DNA of 64,000 bases from Spisula solida (GCA_947247005.1 OX365945.1:38928551-38992550); one strand, 5' to 3'. Shown: positions 22,409 through 32,850, counted from the first letter of the stretch. The notes: generated from the sequence alone by a model not told the origin. Numbers and translations: made by a program.

Positions 22409-22977
22409 GATTCGAGGAAAACATATTCTTCAGTAAACAAGGACTTAACTTTTTCCACCTCATTATTCATTATTTGTGCCCAAAATTTGAAGAACTGAAA
22501 ATTTTATATTGGCTGATCATGAAGAAATCGATATATTGTGTCAATGTGAAACATTTCTAAACAAACAACTTGATGAACAAAGACTCGATCTAGACCGAGA
22601 ACAAATAGAGGCAATATGGCTAGAAATTAAGGTATCCAAACAGAAACCATTCATTTTCGGATATATCTACAGACCACCATCATCAAATAACAATTGGAAT
22701 AATGAACTTGAAAACATTTTAGAACAATTATTTGGAGAAAACAAAGAAATTATTTTGTCAGGAGACTTTAATTATAACATTGTGAACTCTAAAATTGTTA
22801 ATAATTAAAAATATAACTGATGCATTTAATTTGAAACAACTGGTTGATAAACCCACCAGAGTAACTTCAAATACCTCAACTATTATAGATCATGTATACA
22901 CTAATACACCATGCAAAATTGTTGATGTTCAAATACCTATAGTTACTCTGAGCTACCAGCCTACCACTACCCTGTAT
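22409..22977 (+). pseudogene. LINE ORF2, AP-endonuclease domain (broken)
   Basis: Across three frames the translation gives the order expected of a CR1/L2-type APE endonuclease: GLNFFHLIIHYLCPKFEELK, then HEEIDILCQCETFL (catalytic Glu in the CETF block), then FGYIYRPPSSNNNW, then ILSGDFNYN (GDFN motif), then DKPTRVTSNTSTIIDHVYTN. At least two frameshifts (near 22510 and 22800) inactivate it. The segment stops at a TGTAT target duplication where the long-TIR element begins, and resumes at 27645. Confidence 0.85.
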
Positions 22978-23465
22978 CACGGGTAGACACCGTACCCCGG
23001 ATATACCCCCCTACTTCGCGAGAAAACGAATGTAAAAGTGGAAATCGATTTCGGACGACGGTAAGTTTTCAATGATTATTCTGTAAATATTTATGTGATC
23101 CACTTGAAGTGAACACATTTAAGCATGGAATGTTTATTTCAAAGCCCCAATGTGGTCATTTCCTCTGATCTTTCCTTATTTCTTGACAAGCAGCTGCGAA
23201 AAGTATCACTGCTGAAGGACAATGCAGAAAAACGCACATTTTCCTTTTATTACAGCTAAATTATGCGTTTAGATTTAAACTTTTACCTGTGGTGTTCTTC
23301 ACCTATGTTTAAACCCTCATTAGTAAACACCAACTAACAAGCATGCAATTGAAGAAAATCAACATTGTCTTGTGTACGGTATCTAGCCATAATAATATTT
23401 TTAATGTACGGTATCTAGTTATTTGCTGTACCGGGGTTAGCTATTCTATAAGGGGGTTAGTTTCC
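22978..23465 (+). repeat. Left terminal inverted repeat of the long-TIR element
   Basis: Starts CACGGGTAGACACCGTAC. Shared landmarks with the right arm include GAAAACGAATGTAAAAG, TTTCGGACGACGGTA, GTGATCCACTTGAAGTGAAC, CAAAGCCCCAATGTGGTCAT and TAAACCCTCATTAGTAAACA. The inner end carries two copies of GTACGGTATCTAG (near 23378 and 23406). Confidence 0.9.
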
Positions 23466-23570
23466 TTATTTTGACTCAAAAGTATCTAAATGATATGAAT
23501 ACAAATGATTCAATGATGTAACATTGCCAAAATATTGTAATTGCTAAATTTTTATTGCATTAATTACCAA

Positions 23571-24535
23571 ACAAGAGGGCCCAAAGGGCCCTAGGTCGCT
23601 CACCTGTTGTAGCAGTACATGCAAGACCTGTGATTTGACCTGGTGACCTAGTTATTGACATAGATTTTGTTAAGATGATCACTCTGACAAAGTTTCATAA
23701 GGATTAGGCTAAAATTGTGACCTCCAGTATCTATACAAGGTTTATCTATGAATTGACCTAGTTTTTATTCCGGATGACCCAATATCGAACTTGGCCTAGA
23801 TTTTGTTATAATGGTCATTGTGACCAAGTTTCATAAATATAAGGTCAAAATTGTGACCTCCAGTGACTACACCAGGTTTTTCTATGATTTGACCTTGTGA
23901 CCTAGTTTTTAACCCCGGATGACCCAATATCGAACTTGGCCTAGATTTTGTTGTGATGATCATTGTGACCAAGTTTCATAAAGATTAGGTGAAAATTGTG
24001 ACATCTAGTGAATACACAAGGTTTTTCTATGATTTGACCTTGTGACCTAGTTTTTGACATCGGATGACCCAATATCGAACTTGACCAAGAATTTGTTGTG
24101 ATGATCATTGTGACCAAGTTTCATAAAGATTAGATCAAAATTGTGACCTCTAATGACTACACAAGGTTTTACTATGATTTGACCTTGTGACCTATTGTTT
24201 GACCCTTGATAACCCAATATCGAACTTGATCTAGATTTTGTTGAGATGATCATTGTGACAAAGTCTCATAAATATTAGGCCAAAATTGTGACCTCTAGTG
24301 ACTACACAAGGTTTTTCTATTATTTGACCTTGTGACCTAGTTTTTGACCCCAGATGACCCAATATCGAACTTGACCTAGAGTTTGTTTAGATGATCATTG
24401 TGACCAAGTTTCATAATGATTAGGCCAAAATTATGACCTCTAGTGTCAACACAAGAAAATTGTTGACGGACGGACGACGGACGAAGAGTGATCACAAAAG
24501 CTCACTCTGTCACTTTGTGACAAGTGAGCTAAAAA
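23571..24535 (+). repeat. TGACC modular element, copy B
   Basis: Opens ACAAGAGGGCCCAAAGGGCC then CTAGGTCGCTCACCTG and ends GCTCACTCTGTCACTTTGTG then ACAAGTGAGCTAAAAA. It holds about six units of the 145-bp type: TGACCTTGTGACCTAGTTTT, then TGACCCAATATCGAACTTG, then TGTGACCAAGTTTCATAAAG. Before the right end comes GGACGGACGACGGACGAAGA. It lies inside the long-TIR element, so it is younger or was carried with it. The 68-codon minus frame at 24047-24253 is a repeat by-product. Confidence 0.9.
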
Positions 24536-24828
24536 GTACATATTTTAAACTTAAAATGATCGTGATCTTGACCGCTTAACATTCTACCACTGATGATAGA
24601 TGTACAAAATCGCAATCTTCGCCGATGAATAAATACTGTTGAAGGTGATTTATTGCGCATTATTTTGTCCACTGATGTTAATTGAATAACTGTAATTTAT
24701 ATTTTTTTAAATATCTATGAAAAACATTTACATTCTATATGAAATTACTTTTCTGTAAAAATTACATGTATACAGAAATGATTATTATTAGAAATAATTA
24801 TTACTAATTTCGTCCATTTATATTATTT
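24536..24828. other. Spacer within the long-TIR element
   Basis: A+T-rich, nothing recognised. Confidence 0.4.
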
Positions 24829-25690
24829 GTTATCACCCGCCGATGAAATCGGTAGGGGTATTGAAATGGTGTTGTCCCTCCGTCCGTCCGTCCGGGCCAA
24901 CATCCAATGGTTTATGAGGTTCATTCCGTCCATAATTTTAGTTAAATAAAGAGTCGGTTTATGTGGAAAAAAACACATAAAGATCAAAGGAAAAGCCCCG
25001 TAAACCCCAAATGTTGGAACGTCCGTCCGTCCGTCCGTCAGTCGGTCCGTCCGTCCGTCCGTCCGTCCGTCCTTCCGTCCATCCGCAGCCATTTCTCTGT
25101 AACTAGCTGGTAGAATTTCATGAAACTTAAAATCAATGTGAACTACCATACTGGGATGATGCCCATCAAAGTTTTTTGGTGATCTATAAATAACTCTGGT
25201 TGCCATGACAACAGATTGAAAAAACTTAGACAATTTATACAAAATCAACCACTGGCCAGATTTCAAAATTATTTTACAAAAATACTTGTTGGGCAACCCT
25301 CTTACAAAATTGGAATTTTTGTCATGATTTCTCAAAAAACATGGCCGCCAGCGGGTGGGGGCCTGTTTCTCTGTTTATATCTCTAGTAAAATCTTTTAAA
25401 AATCTTCTCTAAAAGTACTGGTTGGATTTCATTATGAATTGGTAACCATGTTCCTTTGGTGATACTTATGACTCTGCTAGCCGTCTGGTTGTCGTGGGAA
25501 CTTAAATTTTTTTTAAAAATTCTTAAAAAAAACAATCACTGGCAAGATTTCAAAATAATCTTACAGAAATAGTTATTTGCTGTGGTCCTTTCTAAAAATA
25601 GCTAAAAGATTTGAAATCTATTAATAATTACAAAACTTCTCCAAAACAACTGGTTGGTTTTTATTAACAAATGTATCCAAAAGAAATCTT
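24829..25690 (-). repeat. CACCCGCCGATG / (GTCC)n modular repeat
   Basis: One end is a hairpin-capable CCCGCCGATGAAATCGGTAG then GGG. Two GTCC tracts follow (near 24880 and 25021-25085), then units of roughly 290 bp carrying CACTGGCCAGATTTCAAAAT (25247) and CACTGGCAAGATTTCAAAAT (25539). An X-box-like GTTGCCATGACAAC is at 25199-25212. The 170-codon minus-strand frame at 24823-25335 exists only because the GTCC tract is open in all frames. I know this as a common bivalve repeat. Confidence 0.75.
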
Positions 25691-27164
25691 TTTTTTTCGT
25701 GTACAAATAAAAAAAGTGGTTTGATCATTTGTTACATATTCTGTTGTTTGTCTCACTTTCTGTTCCTACCCTTTGTTGGCCAATGTTCCAACCTGTGCAG
25801 AGATACTGAGCTTACATTCCAACCTGCAAGTTTACGCGTTTTAAGCATACAAATATCGTATTCGTTTATGTGCATTTTATGCCGATTTGAACGTGTAAAA
25901 TATAATTGTCTACTATAAGTAGAGATTTATTAATATAACGTTAAATATAAGGTGTCGCCGCACATCAAAACGGCGTCAGTTTTCGCCGTATGATATGGAA
26001 AAGCATATGACTAATATTGTATTAACTATTGCTGCAACATTTGTCTTGAATGAACTGGACATAACGTCAAATTATTGTGGATGAAAACGAAACGGTTTTG
26101 ATGTGTGTTTATTTCAAATATACAAAACTAACAGTATCGAATCGAACACCACGTCATATTTCTGCGAAAAATCACAGTTTTATCACAAACAAGGAAAACG
26201 TCTGAACAAACATTTAAAATGATGAAACGGGCATCGAGAGAGAAGTATGTCGGAAGTATGCTTTTATATCGTTAGTACGTAATGTTTATGATGGAAAATA
26301 AACTTTAGTATATCAAGTAGAGGCCCGGAATGCATTAGATGAGCGGTCAATTTTGAACGTCACTCGCCAAAACGGACGTCATACACGGAAGCCGCCTTTA
26401 GAATGAGTATGATCGAATAATTATTTAACATATTCTTGATGTTTTATTTCAATGAAATGTTTTTATACAAACAAACTCTTGCTAAATACTGAATAAAAGG
26501 TGAATTTTTGCAATACGTAAAGAGATATGAGCGATTTATTGGAGCAATGTGACGTTCGATTAGTTAACCGTTTACGTACATGACGTCATTGACGTCAATT
26601 ATGTGCGGCGAGTCACTCTACACAATTTTGTAAAACTGCTGATATCTATCCAAGTTATAAATGAATATTTTCGAAACTCAGCAGACAGAGAGAGTGTATA
26701 TTTTTTCTTGTTTGTATCAGTATTGATTGTCATTTTACAGCGTTTGTCACATTTCGTTTTGATCACCATACGTATATATACAAAAAAGAATGAAGTTCGT
26801 CCCCAGAACGTATAAATTAAAAATGAAAAAAATGAGTAATGAAAACTCCATAGTTTAATACAAGGCTCTTCGGGGTATAAAAAACGTTGAGACAACGATT
26901 GTTATACACCTAACAGTGAAATGCAATGGTTTTTTAATTAAATTATTGAATATTAATTACTCCTTTCGTATTTTTAATATATCTGTATATATACACACAC
27001 AAATGTAATTTTGTGTTATACGACAATGTATAGGTGGCACAAAACTGATAAACGTTGCCATTGTGCAGACAATCGTGTTTTATTATCAATATGTACTATT
27101 TGTGACAAATAGTCGATATTAACACAATTTTACATACATCTATTCATTTAAAAAGCCAAAATAG
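25691..27164. other. Unassigned interior of the long-TIR element
   Basis: About 1.5 kb without a recognisable transposase or other gene. The largest frames (98 codons minus at 26599-26895, 70 codons plus at 26603-26815) overlap and lack motifs. Two perfect CRE palindromes lie at 26581-26597. Confidence 0.45.
26581..26597. promoter_or_regulatory. Paired CRE palindromes
   Basis: TGACGTCA at 26581-26588 and again at 26590-26597 with one base between. This matches the full CREB/ATF site twice. Whether any transcript uses it is unknown. Confidence 0.35.
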
Positions 27165-27644
27165 TATAATTACTAGATACCGTACACCCCACTAAACCCC
27201 GTACAGTGGCTAGATGAAAAAAACTAGATACGGTTCAGTGAAAGGCTAGATACCGTACACAAGACAATGTTGTTTTTCTTCAATTTCATGTTAGTTGGTG
27301 TTTACTAATGAGGGTTTAAACATAGTTGAAGAACATCACAGGTAAAAGTTTATATCCAAACAGTCGGCTAGGAAACGCATAGTTTAGCTGTAATAAAAGG
27401 AAAATGTGCGTTTTTCTGCATTGTCCTTCAACAGTGATACTTTTCGAAGCTGCTTGTCAAGAAATAAGGAATGATCAGAGGAAATGACCACATTGGGGCT
27501 TTGAAATAAACATTCCGCTGCTTAAATTTGTTCACTTCAAGTGGATCACACAATGTTTACAGAATAATCATTGAAAACGTACCGTCGTCCGAAATCTTTT
27601 ACTTTCGTTTTCTCGCTATATCCGGTGTACGGTGTCTACCCGTG
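27165..27644 (-). repeat. Right terminal inverted repeat of the long-TIR element
   Basis: Inverted copy of 22978-23465 ending GTACGGTGTCTACCCGTG. Its inner portion carries CTAGATACCGTAC twice (near 27174 and 27251) plus degenerate relatives, so the subterminal motif is present in both arms. The arms differ by scattered substitutions and small indels, suggesting an old insertion. Confidence 0.9.
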
Positions 27645-28752
27645 TGTATGCTTCACACGTAAAACTTCATAATAATAACGTACAGAAATATGAACAAATT
27701 TAATGAAAATGACTTTCTGCAGTCATTAGACACACAACCTTGGTCAGTCATAGAAATATATGATGATCCTGATGACACATTGGATTGTTTCATTGACCTC
27801 TTTACAAATACTCTTAGTTCACATGCTCCAGTTAAACAAAAACGTGTTAAGAGTGTTAATTTGCCCGACTGGTTTAATTCTGACATTGCTGAGAAAATAA
27901 AGAAACGAGACAGTGCTAAGGCATCAAATGATACAGTCAACCACAAATACGGGCGCAACAAACTAAAAATCTGTATATCCAATGTAAAAGAAGCATTTTA
28001 TAATACTAATACTACAATTAATGAAAATAAAACAATCCCAAGAAACTTTGGAGAAATTTGAAAGATTTATCAGGAAAATCAACCCAGCACCAAACCAACT
28101 TTATAACAGACACAGCAGGCAATCCAATTCAGGATCCACAAACAACAGCTGAAATTTTCAACCACATTTTTACAAACATCTTCAAAATGGCTCCAACCGA
28201 ATGCTGCAACATTACACAAAGAGACAAAAGTGCACTACAAGAATTTGTTACATATCACCCAAACGCATCTACATGTTTTAATATACCCTGCATAACTCAA
28301 GAGTTTGTCACGAAAAAACGTTGACATAAGTAAAGCAACAGGGCTAGATGAATTGGGAGCTAAATTTCTTAAGATGGGTGCAGATATCATATCTAAACCT
28401 CTAACTTACATCTTTAACCAAAGTATTTCAAAATCCAGCTTTCCGCAACTTTTATATATTTATTTCTCTGCTGTATCTGCTTTTAAGAATAAAGCAACTT
28501 ATCTTAGTATTCACATGAGAAAAACTGTCTTCAATGCTTATATCTTGCCACACCTTAAATATTGCTGCACTATCTGGGATAATTGCAGTGATGGATTATT
28601 AAATAAGTTGCATAAATTCCAGAAAAGAGCAGCTAGAATAATTCTAGACAAGCCTTATGATGAACCTACTCAAACCTTATTCATTGATCTGAAATGGATG
28701 AAAATACACGACCGTATATTTTATAAAAAAAAGGCGGTGTTTGTCTATTAAT
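27645..28752 (+). pseudogene. LINE ORF2 continued: linker, partial RT and C-terminal region (internal deletion)
   Basis: The LINE resumes after the long-TIR element. From 27690 the frame reads MNKFNENDFLQSLDTQPWSV, then KSVNLPDWFNSDIAEKIKKR, typical of the endonuclease-to-RT linker of CR1/L2-type elements. After a frameshift near 28058 comes NVDISKATGLDELGAKFLKM, the RT entry motif (usually KATGLDxIxAKFLK). The sequence then jumps from SISKSSFPQ straight to YILPHLKYCCTIWDNCSDG and KFQKRAARIILDK, which belong to the region after the RT palm. The catalytic YADD block is therefore deleted. At least two frame breaks are present (near 28058 and 28310). Confidence 0.8.
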
Positions 28753-29195
28753 CCTTAAATAATTTATTTCCAGAGTACATGTCCAACCTGTTTATTGAAA
28801 CTAATAATACATCCTTAAGATCTCGTTCAAACAATACTCTCTACATTCCTAAACCTAAAAATGGTTTCACTCTGGTGGACAAAATGATATTTCTTTGTGA
28901 ATATTATTACAATTAATATTGTTTGCTTTGTGAATATTAAAACATATATTGTCACGTATATTATCTTTTAAGTAGGTTTGTGAATATTGTCATATGTTTG
29001 TTATTAACATATGTATTATGAAATGTTTTTTTTCAGGAGTATTATCATTAATTTATGGTTTGTTATCATATTCTTGTAAACATGTATATATACATGTATG
29101 TACTAATCATTTGAGGCTCATAGGGAAGACTGGGCTTGCCCAACTGTGTTGCCTCTTTAAATAAAGTCGTTATTATTATTATTATTATAACATCA
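28753..29195 (+). mobile_element. LINE 3' end and (ATT)n tail
   Basis: About 170 bp of degenerate coding (reading FPEYMSNLFIETNNTSLRSR, then NNTLYIPKPKNGFTLVD), then a 3' UTR ending GCCTCTTTAAATAAAGTCG followed by (TTA)n at about 29170-29190. Short A/T-rich microsatellite tails are usual at the 3' end of CR1/L2-like LINEs. Confidence 0.75.
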
Positions 29196-29394
29196 ATAAA
29201 AACGTTTTGAAAAAATATACCCCCAGCCCAGATAATTCCTATTCCAGATAGCATGTTGGATCATGTTAATACATGTGTGTAATCTGTTAACAACATTAAT
29301 TTTTTCACAGCAAAAGTCTACGTTATTTTTTAACAGTATACTACAACCGGAATACATTACAGGGGAGCATCGGCAGACATGTGTATGTCACAGT

Positions 29395-32300
29395 AAGATA
29401 TGTTGCCTATAAGTAGTTTGCCGTTGTTAGATGTGTTGCCGATAGTTATGACGTTAGTGTAAGATGTGTTGCCGATAGTTATGTTGTTAGTGAAAGATGT
29501 GTTGCCGATATGTTAGTGTAAGATTTGTTGCCGACAGTTATGTTGTTAGTGTAAGATGTGTTGCCGATAGTTATGTTGTTAGTGTAAGATATGTTGCCGA
29601 CAGTTATGTTGTTAGTGTAAGATGTGTTGTCGATAGTTATGTTGTTAGTGTAAGATGTGTTGCCGACAGTTATGTTGTTAGTGTAAGATGTGTTGCCGAT
29701 AGTTATGTTGTTAGTGTAAGATGTGTTGCCGATAGTTATGTTGTTAGTGTAAGATGTGTTGCCGACAGTTATGTTGTTAGTGTAAGATGTGTTGCCGATA
29801 GTTATGTTGTTAGTGTAAGATGTGTTGCCGATAGTTATGTTGTTAGTGTAAGATGTGTTGCCGATAGTTATGTTGTTAGTGTAAGATGTGTTGCCGAAAG
29901 TTATGTTGTGTGTGAAAGATGTGTTGCCGAAAGTTATGTTGTTAGTGTAAGATGTGTTGCCGATAGTTATGTTGTTAGTGTAAGATGTGTTGCCGACAGT
30001 TATGTTGTTAGTGTAAGATGTGTTGCCGACAGTTATGTTGTTAGTGTAAGATGTGTTGCCGATAGTTATGTTGTTAGTGTAAGATATGTTGCCGACAGTT
30101 ATGTTGTTAGTGTAAGATGTGTTGCCGACAGTTATGTTGTAAGTGTAAGATGTGTTGCCGACAGTAATGTTGTTAGTGTAAGATATGTTGTCGATAGTTA
30201 TGTTGTTAGTGTAAGATGTGTTGCCGACAGTTATGTTGTTAGTTTAAGATGTGTTGCCGATAGTTATGTTGTTAGTGTAAGATGTGTTGCCGATAGTTAT
30301 GTTGTTAGTGTAAGATGTGTTGCCGATAGTTATGTTGTTAGTGTAAGATGTGTTGCCGACAGTTATGTTGTTAGTGTAAGATGTGTTGCCGATAGATATT
30401 TTGTTAGAGTAAGATGTGTTGCCGACAGTTATGTTGTTAGTGTAAGATGTGTTGCCGATAGTTATGTTGTTAGTGTAAGATATGTTGCCGACAGTTATGT
30501 TGTTAGTGTAAGATGTGTTGCCGACAGTTATGTTGTAAGTGTAAGATGTGTTGCCGATAGTTATGTTGTTAGTGTAAGATGTGTTGTCGATAGTTATGTT
30601 GTTAGTGTAAGATGTGTTGCCGACAGTTATGTTGTTAGTGTAAGATGTGTTGCCGATAGTTATGTTGTTAGTGTAAGATGTGTTGCCAATATGTTAGTGT
30701 AAGATGTGTTGCCGACAGTTATGTTGTTAGTGTAAGATGTGTTGCCGATAGTTATGTTGTTAGTGTAAGATATGTTGCCGACAGTTATGTTGTTAGTGTA
30801 AGATGTGTTGCCGACAGATATGTTGTTAGTGTAAGATGTGTTGCCGATAGTTATGTTGTTAGTGTAAGATATGTTGCCGATAGTTAGGTTGTTAGTGTAA
30901 GATGTGTTGCCGATAGTTATGTTGTTAGTGTAAGATGTGTTGCCGACAGTTATGTTGTTAGTGTAAGATGTGTTGCCGACAGTTATGTTGTTAGTGTAAG
31001 ATGTGTTGCCGACAGTTATGTTGTTAGTGTAAGATGTGTTGCCAATAGTTATGTTGTTAGTGTAAGATGTGTTGCCGATAGTTATGTTGTTAGTGTAAGA
31101 TGTGTTGCCGATAGTTATGTTGTTAGTGTAAGATGTGTTGCCGATAGTTATGTTGTTAGTGTAAGATATGTTGCCGATAGTTATGTTGTTAGTGTAAGAT
31201 GTGTTGCCGATAGTTATGTTGTTAGTGTAAGATGTGTTGCCGATAGTTATGTTGTTAGTGTAAGATGTGTTGCCGACAGTTATGTTGTTAGTGTAAGATG
31301 TGTTGCCGACAGTTATGTTGTTAGTGAAAGATGTGTTGCCGATAGTTATGTTGTTAGTGTAAGATGTGTTGCCGATAGTTATGTTGTTAGTGTAAGATGT
31401 GTTGCCGATAGTTATGTTGTTAGTGTAAGATGTGTTGCCGATAGTTATGTTGTTAGTGTAAGATGTGTTGCCGATAGTTATGTTGTTAGTGTAAGATGTG
31501 TTGCCGACAGTTATGTTGTTAGTGTAAGATGTGTTGCCGATAGATATTTTGTTAGTGTAAGATGTGTTGCCGACAGTTATGTTGTTAGTGTAAGATGTGT
31601 TGCCGACAGTTATATTGTTAGTGTAAGATGTGTTGCCGACAGTTATGTTGTTAGTGTAAGATGTGTTGCCGATATGTTAGTGTAAGATGTGTTGCCGACA
31701 GTTATGTTGTTAGTGTAAGATGTGTTGCCGACAGTTATGTTGTCAGTGTAAGATGTGTTGCCGACAGTTATGTTGTTAGTGTAAGATGTGTTGCCGATAG
31801 TTATGTTGTTAGTGTAAGATGTGTTGCCGACAGTTATGTTGTTAGTGTAAGATGTGTTGCCGACAGTTATGTTGTTAGTGTAAGATGTGTTGCCGACAGT
31901 TATGTTGTTAGTGTAAGATGTGTTGCCGACAGTTATGTTGTTAGTGTAAGATGTGTTGCCGACAGTTATGTTGTTAGTGTAAGATGTGTTGCCGATAGAT
32001 ATTTTGTTAGAGTAAGATGTGTTGCCGACAGTTATGTTGTTAGTGTAAGATGTGTTGCCGATAGTTATGTTGTTAGTGTAAGATATGTTGCCGACAGTTA
32101 TGTTGTTAGTGTAAGATGTGTTGCCGACAGTTATGTTGTAAGTGTAAGATGTGTTGCCGATAGTTATGTTGTTAGTGTAAGATGTGTTGTCGATAGTTAT
32201 GTTGTTAGTGTAAGATGTGTTGCCGATAGTTATGTTGTTAGTGTAAGATGTGTTGCCGATAGTTATGTTGTTAGTGTAAGATGTGTTGCCGACAGTTATG

Positions 32301-32443
32301 TTGTTAGTGTAAGATGTGTTGCCGATAGATATTTTGTTAGTGTAAGATGTGTTGCCGACAGTTATGTTGTTAGTGTAAGATGTGTTGCCGACAGTTATGT
32401 TGTTAGTGTAAGATGTGTTGCCGATAGATATTTTGTTAGTGTA
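29395..32443 (+). repeat. 33-bp minisatellite, about 92 copies
   Basis: The unit GTAAGATGTGTTGCCGATAG then TTATGTTGTTAGT repeats with few changes. The commonest variation is GATAG versus GACAG, plus occasional GATATG, TTGTCG and GATAGATATTTTG variants. Because 33 is a multiple of three, the plus strand stays open: 401 codons at 29497-30702, 69 at 30678-30887 and 309 at 31661-32590, with the repeat VRCVADSYVVS. One minus-strand frame is also open (repeat TNNITIGNTSY) but has no ATG. Three 26-bp units (near 29505, 30690 and 31672) shift the phase and explain why the open stretch restarts. I see no promoter, splice context or signal peptide, so I treat it as a satellite and leave a coding role open. 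Confidence 0.95.
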
Positions 32444-32688
32444 GTTACAATCTCATTAAAATCCGAACCTAATCACGCTTTACTACAGGATCTGACGACA
32501 CTCTGTACGGGGTCATGTCGATGTGAACTTTGCGGTATTAAATCAAATGGCTTCTTTCACATATCTGAAAATGCGGTAAAAGTTGAATGAGGCTACATGG
32601 CGTCATTGTGCGCCAGAGAGGTCAGATCTCTAACAGCGTAAAGGAATGTAGCAAATGTTAGGATCTGATTTAAATGAGATTGCGATAC
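32444..32688. mobile_element. MITE inserted at the end of the 33-bp array, about 245 bp
   Basis: Left end GTTACAATCTCATTAAAATC then CGAACCTAA; right end TTAGGATCTGATTTAAATGA then GATTGCGATAC. These are imperfect inverted repeats of about 28 bp. Minisatellite units flank both sides, so the element landed in the array. It supplies the non-repetitive C-terminal codons of the 309-codon frame (from about 32445 to 32590), which are therefore transposon-derived. Confidence 0.75.
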
Positions 32689-32850
32689 ATTGCAAGATGT
32701 GTTGCCGATAGTTATGTTGCATTTGTAAGATGAGTTGCCGATAAAATGTGTCATTGTCCAGCATGTTGCGGATCTACCGATCGTTAGGTTGCTGTTGAAC
32801 GACAGGTTGCAGACAGTTACTGAGTATGTTACCGTTGTAAGATGAGATGC
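32689..32850 (+). repeat. Degenerate edge of the 33-bp array
   Basis: Recognisable but diverged units (AAGATGTGTTGCCGATAGTT near 32693, TAAGATGAGTTGCCGATAA near 32727, and GTAAGATGAGATGCCG near 32837). Greater decay at the edge than in the centre is typical of arrays homogenised by unequal exchange. Confidence 0.75.

Larger units (their letters stand above)
22978..27644. mobile_element. Long-TIR DNA element, 4.67 kb, inserted in the LINE
   Basis: The two ends are inverted copies over about 480 bp. The outermost bases are CACGGGTAGACACCGTAC on the left (22978) and their reverse complement GTACGGTGTCTACCCGTG on the right (ending 27644). TGTAT lies directly outside both ends (22973-22977 and 27645-27649), which is a 5-bp target duplication. 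LINE coding sequence stops and resumes exactly at these points. The interior (about 3.7 kb) has no recognisable transposase. It holds a TGACC element, a CACCCGCCGATG/GTCC repeat and about 1.4 kb of unassigned DNA, so the copy is non-autonomous. CAC termini with a 5-bp duplication recall Transib/RAG-like transposons, but the assignment is inference only. Confidence 0.85.

Noticed and set aside
24823..25335. 170-codon minus-strand frame with TDGRTDGRTDR repeats
   Set aside because: Direct translation of the GTCC tract and flanking bivalve repeat; no independent coding evidence.
22978..27644. Retroviral or LTR element because of the long terminal repeats
   Set aside because: The repeats are inverted, not direct, start with CAC rather than TG...CA, and no gag/pol was seen.
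29497..30702. 401-codon open frame as a real structural protein gene
   Set aside because: It is wholly made of a 33-bp satellite, restarts whenever a 26-bp unit occurs, and one minus-strand frame is also open. No promoter, signal peptide or intron signals seen. Kept as a finding, not a CDS.
29395..32443. CRISPR array
   Set aside because: Units are directly contiguous with no unique spacers; the context is eukaryotic with LINEs, a SINE and mariner elements.
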